NCBI RefSeq assembly: GCF_023115355.1
Contig: NZ_CP096019.1
Span: forward strand, 496,001 to 560,000
DNA length: 64,000 nt
Source: Halocatena salina
GTDB lineage: Archaea > Halobacteriota > Halobacteria > Halobacteriales > Haloarculaceae
Direction: 5' to 3'
Part shown: positions 17,885 to 24,937 of the stretch, one piece after another
Position numbering within the stretch: the stretch's first letter is position 1
Layout of the letters: the number at the start of each line of letters is the position of its first letter
Position numbers and translations under genes: made by a program
Notes under the pieces: model-generated
Database searches by the model: none
What the model saw: the letters and a program-made list of their open reading frames with translations, nothing else
Told to the model about the DNA's origin: nothing

Positions 17885-18373
17885 ATGGGGCGGATTTCAG
17901 ACCGTGTTCCTGAATCTGTATCATCGTCGTTCGGACAGGTAAGGGGTGGGTATCGCCGCGTAAGCTACGTGGTTTGGTGGATCTGGAACAAACTCGTACG
18001 GATCGTAACGCAGTCCGGTTGGGAGGATTTTCGCATATCGGCGATCGTAACGGTTGGACTTGTCGGTCCACTGTGGCTCATCCTCGTTGCGGCGTACGAT
18101 TTCGGACTCATCGTGGTTGGACGGATACTCTGTACCAGTGGTTGGATGGGTCTCGGGATCGCCCCCATGATAGCGACCGTGTTACAGTTCACGACGATCG
18201 TCTTTTTCACCAAATTCCTCGTTCGGTCGATGATAAGGCTCAGCCGAGCGGGTAGTCAGACGCCGGATATCATGGGTCCGACGTTCTCGCTCGCTGGAGC
18301 ACTCTTCCCAACCGTTATCACTAGCGTCCTCCAGATCGGACAAAGTACCATCGCGGTCTGTCTTTCCACCTGA
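17885..18373 (+). CDS. Uncharacterised multi-pass membrane protein
   Basis: 162 residues with three or four hydrophobic helices: ISAIVTVGLVGPLWLILVAA, GWMGLGIAPMIATVLQF, TIVFFTKFLV and GALFPTVITSVLQIG. The first ~45 residues are basic and Trp-rich (YVVWWIWNKLVRI). No family is recognised. It is transcribed away from the membrane-anchored AAA+ ATPase across a shared AT-rich promoter region, so it could be a partner or substrate, but that is speculation. Confidence 0.6.
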   Translation: MGRISDRVPESVSSSFGQVRGGYRRVSYVVWWIWNKLVRIVTQSGWEDFRISAIVTVGLVGPLWLILVAAYDFGLIVVGRILCTSGWMGLGIAPMIATVLQFTTIVFFTKFLVRSMIRLSRAGSQTPDIMGPTFSLAGALFPTVITSVLQIGQSTIAVCLST

Positions 18374-18539
18374 GACCGTTCGGCCGTCGGAGATCCGTCC
18401 GTTCTCCGTATCGTTCGCGTTCGATCGAGATCGATCGCCAAAGGGGTAGTTCGGAACTTCCTATCAAAGTAGTACAGTTCGGGGACTGAGAATCAAATAA
18501 CTATACAGGGATGAAGCGAGAAGACGTACACATCGTTCC

Positions 18540-18878
18540 ATGACAATACGCTCGACACTAGTTGACACGATGCTAGTAGGTATGAAAGACGGTAATGAGA
18601 CCAAGCGCAAGCTAACGATCGTTCTGTTGGCGATCGTTGGGGTGTCCATCCTGTTGCGGCGTCGGGGAAGTGACCAAACGAGCGAGACCGAAGAAGACGA
18701 ACATGAACCAACGGACACAGAAACGGTTTCAGAGGAGAGCACCACTAGCGAACCGACGAGCATGACGGAATCGATAACCAGTAATCAACGAGAGCTCGAC
18801 ATGTTCGACATGCTCGCTATCTTCGCCGCCGCGATCACCGAAGCGAGAGACGAATACCACGAACGCACAGGACGCTGA
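18540..18878 (+). CDS. Uncharacterised small membrane protein with acidic Thr/Glu-rich region
   Basis: 112 residues from ATG 18540; ATG 18570 and 18582 are alternatives. One hydrophobic helix (LTIVLLAIVGVSILL) is flanked by basic residues (KRK, RRR). A Glu/Thr/Ser-rich segment and a C-terminal helix (DMFDMLAIFAAAITEARDEY) follow. A TATA-like AACTATACAG lies ~45 bp upstream. No family is recognised. The antisense frame here has a low-complexity translation and is rejected. Confidence 0.5.
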   Translation: MTIRSTLVDTMLVGMKDGNETKRKLTIVLLAIVGVSILLRRRGSDQTSETEEDEHEPTDTETVSEESTTSEPTSMTESITSNQRELDMFDMLAIFAAAITEARDEYHERTGR

Positions 18879-19000
18879 AACCACCCCGGCTACCTGATGT
18901 TCGATCTTCTTCGATCAACGGCTCTTACAACTACCGAGTGACGGACCCAGCCGCTCAAACTGGCAAAAGCACTTTATCCACTCGACGACTACTGTGAGGT

Positions 19001-19234
19001 ATGAATAAGCATTTCAAAGATGCGTGGTACTACCTCAAGCGAGCCAGCCATGAAAGTCGACTCGGCGTAATGGAAGCAGTTTCACCCCTCGAAAAGGACC
19101 TCCGTACCCGACTCGGGATCAAATCGATCGAGCCGGAGTCGAAACGGACTCGGAGTGAACGACTAAAAGCGGAGTTCGAAGCGTACCGAAGCCGAGCGAA
19201 ACGAATGTACCACCGGGCACAGACCCGAATCTAA
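19001..19234 (+). CDS. Small haloarchaeal helical protein (DUF7553-like)
   Basis: 77 residues beginning MNKHFKDAWYYLKRASHESR, charged and helical throughout, with a basic C terminus. The opening resembles a set of small haloarchaeal proteins that start MNKHFxDxxYYLKRA and have no assigned function; this is from memory, not a search. ATG 19001 is the only good start. The tRNA-Val gene follows 63 bp later on the same strand. Confidence 0.65.
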   Translation: MNKHFKDAWYYLKRASHESRLGVMEAVSPLEKDLRTRLGIKSIEPESKRTRSERLKAEFEAYRSRAKRMYHRAQTRI

Positions 19235-19259
19235 ACCACTCCGGACCGCGGAGTCGAAA

Positions 19260-19269
19260 GGAATCCTTA
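19260..19269 (+). promoter_or_regulatory. Putative tRNA promoter element GGAATCCTTA
   Basis: GGAATCCTTA ends 28 bp before tRNA-Val, the spacing of an archaeal BRE/TATA region when the leader is very short. The same ten bases occur upstream of tRNA-Thr in this window. Confidence 0.4.
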
Positions 19270-19297
19270 AGTTACCGCGCTCGTTTCTACCGATTGT

Positions 19298-19372
19298 GGG
19301 TTGGTGATCTAGGCTGGTTATGATACCTCCTTCACACGGAGGAAGTCGGCGGTTCAAATCCGCCCCAACCCA
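19298..19372 (+). tRNA. tRNA-Val (anticodon CAC)
   Basis: 75 nt with a full cloverleaf. The 7-bp acceptor stem GGGTTGG pairs with CCAACCC, discriminator A. The anticodon arm is CCTCC-TTCACAC-GGAGG, giving anticodon CAC for Val codon GTG. The T arm is GGCGG-TTCAAAT-CCGCC. The D-loop has the GG pair. No CCA is encoded and no intron is present. Confidence 0.95.
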
Positions 19373-19399
19373 TGTTCTGGCGCGAACGAACGTGAGCGA

Positions 19400-19434
19400 C
19401 TGTACTGTACTGGACTGGATTGGATTGGATCGGA
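19400..19434. repeat. Seven tandem degenerate pentamers (YTGKA type)
   Basis: The units CTGTA, CTGTA, CTGGA, CTGGA, TTGGA, TTGGA, TCGGA follow one another without gaps. They lie between tRNA-Val and the degenerate copy of its 3' end. The pattern suggests slippage or repeated short duplication at this junction. Confidence 0.6.
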
Positions 19435-19465
19435 TTTGAATCAGGGAATGGAGCGTGCGGAACGA

Positions 19466-19492
19466 CCGAGGTTCAAATTCACCCCGACCTAT
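19466..19492 (+). other. Degenerate copy of the tRNA-Val 3' end (possible attachment-site remnant)
   Basis: 27 bases matching the T arm and 3' acceptor strand of the tRNA-Val gene at 21 of 27 positions, including GGTTCAAAT, CCCC and the terminal AT. The 5' half of a tRNA is absent. Partial tRNA 3' ends of this kind are left by integrases that use tRNA genes as attachment sites. Only ~95 bp separate it from the intact gene and no integrase is visible, so it would be a scar. Confidence 0.45.
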
Positions 19493-19591
19493 TGCTCCTG
19501 TAGATCGTTACCGACTAGCTGCAGGTCACTGTCATTTACACGCCGATTTTTGGATTCACGACTGGATTACAGCCAGTGACAACCAGAGTGG

Positions 19592-20857
19592 TTAAGACGT
19601 CCTGTCCAACGGCTCTCGCAGTTTCCACACGTCGTTGGCTGGTTCGAGGCGGTGTGGCTCGGCTCCTCGATCCGTGAGGATGCCCGCGTGATAGAGGATC
19701 GCTTTCAACTGAAAAACGGTCGGTGAATGGAAAACGTCGCCCTCTTTGAGCGCAGTAGAACGAAGGTCACCGTTCACATCGAGTACTCGACGACGAACGT
19801 CCTCCGTACCACGGAGAAACAGCTCCACAGTGAATGTTGGATATGTAATGTGTAACCACTCGACGAGATCCACGAGCGATGGCGTGGTGAACCCGTCGTC
19901 GTGCATCGTCTGGAGTTCCGTGACGAGAAGCTTCGTTGCCGGATATTCCCACACGACCCGTCTCGTCAACGATCCCCATTCGGGCGCACATTCACAGAAC
20001 CGGCGTCTCGATCCGTTCCACGCCTCGAACGACGCCAGCGCAGCAGTGATAGATTCATACCGACGCAAAGCGAACCTGATCACCTCCTCACCGAGTGATG
20101 TGAGAACGACACCGCTGGGACGTTCCTCGATAAGACCGAGAAAGGCTGCACCCCTGCGAGCGCCTTCGACGGCGTCGATGACGTGCTTGGAGAAGACGGT
20201 GGCGGTGTCGTCAGGATGACACAGCGCGAGCGGATATCCAAGATAGTTTTTCGGATGATTCAGTCCGAAAGATTTGCCAGCAACGCCGTGAGCAGTCGCC
20301 TGAAACCGAATCGCATTCGCATCGCCGGACGTTCGGTTGCCGACGACACGGGGGACTTCAAGCGGTGTGACGGTCCCGTCAGAATCGACGCCGAGGACAC
20401 CGACGTTGAGTTCTCGAGCGAGCGCCCGGTCGGTTTGGGAGACGGTCTCGGCGGGTGCTGTGACGTACGCGGCATTGGCTTGGTGAAGACGGTCGTACGC
20501 CTGGATAATCCCCCGTTCGACATCGGCCGTCTCAGCGTCGGTATCCCCTTTTGCCTCGACAGCGATCAGCGGCGGTCGCTCACCGAAACGCTCGACTGCA
20601 AGCAGTTCCGGCCCGGGCGAGCAGACGCCAACGAGATCCGGAAACCCCGATCCAAGTTCGACGTGGTTGAAAGGAGCCAACCGCTCACGAACGGGCGACG
20701 GAATCGGGCGACCGGAAAGCCACTCTTCTACCGCAAACTGCGTGTCGACGACGGCGTACGTGTTCGATGCCGCGAGATCGGAGAAAAGGTGGTCTTTGGT
20801 GTGGGCGAGGACCATCGGCTCCGAAAGTGGTGTTGCGCTTGCCATATGACCGTTCAT
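19592..20857 (-). CDS. PD-(D/E)XK nuclease-like protein
   Basis: 421 residues from ATG 20857; ATG 20845 is an alternative. In the first 160 residues, GSGFPDLVGV and, ~25 residues later, PPLIAVEAKGD form the spaced D...E-x-K arrangement of the restriction-endonuclease-like fold, followed by a helix (VERGIIQAYDRLHQANAAYV). The rest is helical with winged-helix-like segments. No methylase, specificity subunit or helicase lies next to it. It could be a repair, defence or RNA/DNA-sensing nuclease. No specific family is recognised. The palindrome at 20934-20958 sits where its promoter would be. Confidence 0.55.
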   Translation of the reverse strand: MNGHMASATPLSEPMVLAHTKDHLFSDLAASNTYAVVDTQFAVEEWLSGRPIPSPVRERLAPFNHVELGSGFPDLVGVCSPGPELLAVERFGERPPLIAVEAKGDTDAETADVERGIIQAYDRLHQANAAYVTAPAETVSQTDRALARELNVGVLGVDSDGTVTPLEVPRVVGNRTSGDANAIRFQATAHGVAGKSFGLNHPKNYLGYPLALCHPDDTATVFSKHVIDAVEGARRGAAFLGLIEERPSGVVLTSLGEEVIRFALRRYESITAALASFEAWNGSRRRFCECAPEWGSLTRRVVWEYPATKLLVTELQTMHDDGFTTPSLVDLVEWLHITYPTFTVELFLRGTEDVRRRVLDVNGDLRSTALKEGDVFHSPTVFQLKAILYHAGILTDRGAEPHRLEPANDVWKLREPLDRTS

Positions 20858-20933
20858 CTGCTGGCCACCCAAGAACAGTTACGGTGCGGGACATCCGAAC
20901 CGAAACCGTCGTCTGCATAGCCAAAACATTTAC

Positions 20934-20958
20934 AGTCTTTTAGGCATACCTAAAGACT
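20934..20958. promoter_or_regulatory. DtxR/IdeR-like iron-box palindrome
   Basis: TTTAGGCATACCTAAA (20939-20954) has perfect half-sites TTTAGG and CCTAAA, of the TTAGG-N4-CCTAA type bound by DtxR-family metalloregulators. The symmetry continues outward (AGTC ... GACT) with one extra T on the left. It lies ~77 bp upstream of the nuclease-like gene (minus strand), next to a TATA-like element at ~20920-20933. A factor-independent hairpin is the alternative reading. Confidence 0.55.
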
Positions 20959-21013
20959 ACGGCTCGGGGAGAGCCGAGCTGTACGCATCGGTCAAAAATG
21001 ACAGTGGGCGAAA

Positions 21014-21049
21014 GTACTGTCGGTTCGTAGTTCTTTTCGCCGACAGTAC
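21014..21049. terminator. 10-bp stem-loop downstream of the adenosyltransferase gene
   Basis: GTACTGTCGG (21014-21023) pairs perfectly with CCGACAGTAC (21040-21049) across a 16-nt loop. It lies 14-49 bp beyond the stop of the minus-strand adenosyltransferase gene, where a 3'-end structure would be. No strong T-run on the minus strand accompanies it. Confidence 0.35.
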
Positions 21050-21062
21050 ATCTCTGTTCCTA

Positions 21063-21596
21063 TCAGTATGTCGGTGATTCTTCAGTGATACCTTCGCGTT
21101 CGTTTACGACTCGTGCGAAGACGAACAGCGCGTCAGAAAGCCGGTTTAGATACGTGATGGCCGTTTCGTTCACGGGTTCGTTCGTCGCAAGCGCGACAGC
21201 CCGGCGTTCTGCGCGGCGGACGACAGCTCGTGCGTGGTGGAGTTTCGCGCCCGCTGTACTGCCACCGGGGAGTACGAACGATTCCAGCGGATCGAGTTCC
21301 TCGTCGTAGTCGTCGATCCACGCTTCGAGGCGGTCGATCTCCGGGTCGTCGAGTCGTGGACTGTCGCTGTCTTCGTCAGGATCGGCGAAGTCAGCCTGGA
21401 TGATGTGAAGGTGGTTTTGAACCTCTCGGAGCCGTTGGTCCACGTCGTCGTGACCGGACGGAACGATGACGCCGATGAGCGCGTTGGCTTCGTCCACGGT
21501 GCCGTAGGCTTCGATTCTCGGGTTCGTCTTCGAGACGCGAGACATGTTTCGGAGATCGGTCTGGCCCTCATCACCACGCCCCGTGTAGATCTTCAT
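21063..21596 (-). CDS. PduO-type cob(I)alamin adenosyltransferase
   Basis: 177 residues, the usual size. Family motifs are in order: the N-terminal ATP loop GRGDEGQTDL, YGTVDEANALIG, FVLPGGSTAGAKLHHAR, the basic VRRAERRAVAL helix and YLNRLSDALFVFAR. The enzyme transfers the 5'-deoxyadenosyl group of ATP to cob(I)alamin, the last step to coenzyme B12. A btuFCD-type uptake system lies ~11 kb away in the same window, which is consistent with salvage of corrinoids. It is transcribed in the same direction as deoC, 34 bp downstream of it. Confidence 0.93.
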   Translation of the reverse strand: MKIYTGRGDEGQTDLRNMSRVSKTNPRIEAYGTVDEANALIGVIVPSGHDDVDQRLREVQNHLHIIQADFADPDEDSDSPRLDDPEIDRLEAWIDDYDEELDPLESFVLPGGSTAGAKLHHARAVVRRAERRAVALATNEPVNETAITYLNRLSDALFVFARVVNEREGITEESPTY

Positions 21597-21629
21597 GGAT
21601 CGATACTCGGCTGCTACTGTCTTATATTC

Positions 21630-22265
21630 TCACGTCCGATCGTTTACCGTTCGATACTCCTTGACGAGCTGAACGCCGCTTGAGGCACCGATGCGTTCGG
21701 CACCGGCTTCAAGGAGGGCGTTCGCTCGGTCGTACGAACCGATCCCACCACTCGCTTTCACAGGCAGATACTCGCTCATGAGCGCCACGTCGTCGACGGT
21801 CGCGCCCCCATCGGCGAAACCGGTCGAAGTTTTCACGAAATCCGCGCCCGCAGCGGCCGCAAGCTCACAGGCGCGGTGTTTCTCCTCGGGTTCGAGCACC
21901 GCCGTTTCGATGATGGCTTTCACCGGAATCGGAACGGCATCGACGACGGTCTCGATGTCGGCGACGAGGGCTTCATCCGCACCTGCCTTGAGTCGGCCGA
22001 CGTTGATGACCATATCAAGCTCGTCACAGCCGTTGCTGTAGGCTTGTTGGGCTTCGACGCGTTTGGTTTCCGGCGTGTGTTGTCCGTGAGGAAAGCCGAT
22101 AACTGTCGTCAACACCACATCCGTTTCGACGGTGGGAACGTAGCAGGGCGGAATACAGGCGTTCATTCCATACCGTTCGGCGTCTCTAACGACCCGTTTG
22201 GCGTCAGCTGCCGTCGTGTCTACGCCGAGAACCGTGTGATCGATGCGAGCGGGAAAATCGTCCAT
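21630..22265 (-). CDS. deoC: Deoxyribose-phosphate aldolase
   Basis: 211 residues from ATG 22265; the longer open frame to 22460 would run into the divergent DUF63 gene and has a non-native basic tail. TIM-barrel class I aldolase signatures are clear: [34 protein letters not shown] and the Schiff-base lysine motif [21 protein letters not shown] and IGASSG form the phosphate-binding end. It splits 2-deoxyribose 5-phosphate to acetaldehyde and glyceraldehyde 3-phosphate. The PfkB kinase and nucleoside phosphorylase ~1-2 kb away support a nucleoside-degradation role. Confidence 0.93.
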   Translation of the reverse strand: MDDFPARIDHTVLGVDTTAADAKRVVRDAERYGMNACIPPCYVPTVETDVVLTTVIGFPHGQHTPETKRVEAQQAYSNGCDELDMVINVGRLKAGADEALVADIETVVDAVPIPVKAIIETAVLEPEEKHRACELAAAAGADFVKTSTGFADGGATVDDVALMSEYLPVKASGGIGSYDRANALLEAGAERIGASSGVQLVKEYRTVNDRT

Positions 22266-22354
22266 ACGGAGGAATACACACGGAGTGAGATACGTCCGTC
22301 GGTGGTCGTTAAATGTCGGTAGGGCTTTGCCGCCAGCGCGGAACAGTTCGCTCA

Positions 22355-23155
22355 ATGCAACTGTTACCCGAAGGGTTCGTACTCCCGCCACTGCCGTATC
22401 TGGTCGGGATCGTCCTCGTGAGCCTCGTGATCGTTGGTGTGCTGTACCGGCAGACGCCACGAATTACAAAGCAGACAGTCGTCGCGCTCGCGCCATGGAT
22501 GACGGTCGGAGCCGGACTGTACGCGCTCGAACAAGCTACGGTGGTTCCGGCAGTGCTCGCACCGTTTGCGAGTGCGCCAACCGTGTATCTCACGACGTTC
22601 GTCGTCGTGGGAGCGATCGTTGCCGTGGTTGGGGATCGCCAACCCGCTCGGTTCGCGATCGATAGCACACCCGGGGTGGTGCTCATTACGGGAACAGTGG
22701 TGGCTATCGGTGTGTTCGCCGTTGCAGGTATCGCTGCTGTCCAGTCACCACCGGTACACGTGTTTTGGCCGGGCGTTGCCGTCGTGGGAGCCGCCGCGAT
22801 CACCGGTGGAGGATGGCTGTTGTTTCGGTCTTTTTTTCCGACAGCCATCGAGGAAACCGGTGGGGCTGGACTGCTCGTCGTGTTCGGCCACGCGCTCGAT
22901 GGCCTATCGACTGCCGTCGGACTGGCGTTTCTCGGATTCGGCGAGCAGACACCGCTCTCCCAACTCCTGATCGATGCCGGTGGCGTGGGGTTGTTCGTCG
23001 TCGTGAAAGTGCTTCTCGCAGTGGTGATCGTTGGTCTTCTCACCGACTACGTCAGAGAGGAACCCTCCGAAGGGAATCTACTGCTCGCAGCCATCGCCGC
23101 CGTCGGTCTGGGTCCGGGTGTTCACAACGTGGTTCTGTTCGCCATCGTGGGATGA
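22355..23155 (+). CDS. DUF63 family membrane protein
   Basis: 266 residues from ATG 22355; an in-frame start at 22313 adds a polar tail lacking in the family. It has about seven or eight hydrophobic helices and the typical opening [42 protein letters not shown] and [10 protein letters not shown] match the archaeal DUF63 pattern. The family is widespread in haloarchaea and has no assigned function. It is divergent from deoC and 54 bp ahead of the PfkB kinase. Confidence 0.75.
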   Translation: MQLLPEGFVLPPLPYLVGIVLVSLVIVGVLYRQTPRITKQTVVALAPWMTVGAGLYALEQATVVPAVLAPFASAPTVYLTTFVVVGAIVAVVGDRQPARFAIDSTPGVVLITGTVVAIGVFAVAGIAAVQSPPVHVFWPGVAVVGAAAITGGGWLLFRSFFPTAIEETGGAGLLVVFGHALDGLSTAVGLAFLGFGEQTPLSQLLIDAGGVGLFVVVKVLLAVVIVGLLTDYVREEPSEGNLLLAAIAAVGLGPGVHNVVLFAIVG

Positions 23156-23209
23156 CCGGTGTGTTCGAAGAGGAGACGTTTTTGGGTCGGTCGGATGTAC
23201 GATGTGATA

Positions 23210-24082
23210 ATGCGCGTTATCTGTGCCGGACACGCCAACTGGGATGTCACACTCCACGTCGGGCACCTTCCGACAGCAGACAGCGAGGCACGAATTTACG
23301 AGCGCCACAGTGGAGGAGGGGGGAGCGCAGCGAACACGGCTGTAGCGCTCGCACAACTGGGTGTCTCGACCGGGATCATTGGAAGCGTCGGAGCCGACGC
23401 CAACGGTCGATCAGCTCGTTCTGAGCTACGGGAACGTGGCGTGGACACTACGGAGCTACAGATCGTAGAGGGACAAACGGCCGTGAAATACCTCGTCGTC
23501 GCTCCCGACGGGGAGGCGTTCGTTCTTGGCACCGACGGCGTGAACGAAGCTGTCGATCTCGACGACGTTTCCGAAGCGTACATCGGAGCCGCCGACCACC
23601 TCCATCTAACTGGCCAGGACCCCGAGACTGCTGGTAAACTGGCTGAGATCGCCACACAAGCCGGCGTCAGTGTGAGCTTCGATCCCGGGCGGCGGTGCAC
23701 TGGGCGGACGTACGACCGGACGCTCGAGGTTGCTGACATCGTCTTTCTGAATCGCCGCGAATCCGAGATGATCGACAGCCCCGAAGAATGTATCGTGGTC
23801 AGAAAACACGGAGAAGGGGGAGCGGACGCACACACGCCAAACGGAACGGCCCACCATCCGGGGTACGACATCGATGCGGTCGATACGACAGGAGCCGGTG
23901 ATGCCTTCGCCGCGGGCTTCATCTACGCTTATCTCTCCGGGTCCGACGCAGGATACCACCGGCCGCTCACCGTCGGCAACGCGTGTGGGGCGATCGCTGC
24001 CCGATCGAGTGGCACCCGCCCGGAACTATCATGGGATGCGATCGAATCGGTTCGGGAGTCGGCCACCGGATCGAATCAGTGA
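23210..24082 (+). CDS. PfkB-family carbohydrate kinase (possible ribose-1-phosphate or nucleoside kinase)
   Basis: 290 residues from ATG 23210 (ATG 23195 is possible). The first PfkB signature is GGGGSAANTAVALAQLG; the second, with the catalytic base, is DTTGAGDAFAAGF. ATP-dependent phosphorylation of a sugar hydroxyl is expected. Between the aldolase deoC and a nucleoside phosphorylase, an attractive substrate is ribose 1-phosphate, as in the haloarchaeal pentose bisphosphate route for nucleosides. Ribokinase or adenosine-kinase activity is equally compatible with the motifs. Confidence 0.8.
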   Translation: MRVICAGHANWDVTLHVGHLPTADSEARIYERHSGGGGSAANTAVALAQLGVSTGIIGSVGADANGRSARSELRERGVDTTELQIVEGQTAVKYLVVAPDGEAFVLGTDGVNEAVDLDDVSEAYIGAADHLHLTGQDPETAGKLAEIATQAGVSVSFDPGRRCTGRTYDRTLEVADIVFLNRRESEMIDSPEECIVVRKHGEGGADAHTPNGTAHHPGYDIDAVDTTGAGDAFAAGFIYAYLSGSDAGYHRPLTVGNACGAIAARSSGTRPELSWDAIESVRESATGSNQ

Positions 24083-24160
24083 CTGTTAGATACTCCGTGT
24101 CCATCACCAGAGGAAAACGCGATCCGGCAAACGTTTGTCTCCGCCCTCGAAGTGGATGGT

Positions 24161-24892
24161 ATGAGCGAACAAAAGCAGCCACATCTGCTCGTCGGGCCGG
24201 ACGAGACAGCAGACATCGCACTCGTGCCGGGCGATCCCGGACGGGTCGATCGCATCGCTGAACAGTGTGACAGCGCAGAAACGATCGCCGAAAACCGCGA
24301 ATACAAGCTCGTCAACGCCGTGTATGAGGGTCGTGATCTCACCATCTGCTCGACTGGCATCGGTGCCCCATCCGCAACGGTCGCAGTCGAAGAACTCTCT
24401 GCCGTCGGCGTCGAGACGTTCATCCGTGTCGGAACCACCGGCGCGTTGCAGTCCGATATCGAGATCGGCGACATGATCGTCGCATCAGCCGCAGCCAAAG
24501 ACGAAGGCACTACGAAGCGCTATGAATCGTCGACGATTCCGGCAGTGGCGGATTTCGAGGTGTTGTCGGCACTGGTCGATGCGGCAAACCGAAACGATGA
24601 GACCGTTCACGTCGGACCGATCGCTACCGACGACGCGTTCTACGCCGAAACTGACGAATACGTGAAGGCGTGGGAGGCAGCGGGACTACTCTCCGTGGAG
24701 ATGGAAGCGGCGGCGATCTTCACCCTCGCCCGTCGGAAGGGACTACGAGCGGGCGCGATCTGTACCGTCGATGGAAATCTCGTCCGCGGCACCCAGAAAG
24801 GCGAGACCGATGCCGAGGAGCTTCCGGAGAAAGCACGCGACAACGTTGGCCGCGCGATCGAGCTGTCGTTGTCCGCGGCAGCAGAGCTGTGA
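24161..24892 (+). CDS. Nucleoside phosphorylase (PNP/UDP family)
   Basis: 243 residues from ATG 24161 (ATG 24152 is three codons upstream). Family features: VPGDPGRVDRIAE near the N terminus for phosphate, STGIGAPSATVAVEEL, VGTTGALQ, and the C-terminal SVEMEAAAIFTLA nucleoside-binding motif. The enzyme cleaves nucleosides with phosphate to give a base and (deoxy)ribose 1-phosphate. It follows the PfkB kinase by 78 bp and probably feeds it and DeoC. The call of uridine versus purine nucleoside specificity is not secure; overall it looks closest to uridine phosphorylases. Confidence 0.9.
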   Translation: MSEQKQPHLLVGPDETADIALVPGDPGRVDRIAEQCDSAETIAENREYKLVNAVYEGRDLTICSTGIGAPSATVAVEELSAVGVETFIRVGTTGALQSDIEIGDMIVASAAAKDEGTTKRYESSTIPAVADFEVLSALVDAANRNDETVHVGPIATDDAFYAETDEYVKAWEAAGLLSVEMEAAAIFTLARRKGLRAGAICTVDGNLVRGTQKGETDAEELPEKARDNVGRAIELSLSAAAEL

Positions 24893-24907
24893 GGCGAACG
24901 AAACAGC

Positions 24908-24913
24908 TTTTTT
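24908..24913 (+). terminator. Oligo-T terminator after the nucleoside phosphorylase gene
   Basis: Six T on the coding strand 15 bp after the stop codon and 24 bp before the next start, suggesting that the HPP gene has its own transcript. Confidence 0.4.
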
Positions 24914-24937
24914 CTCAGTTCGGACGAAACAGGCTGT

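Noticed and set aside
18464-18763. 99-codon minus-strand frame opposite the small membrane protein
   Set aside because: Its Ser/Val-rich translation is what the antisense of an acidic Thr/Glu-rich gene gives; the plus-strand frame has a membrane helix and sensible charges.
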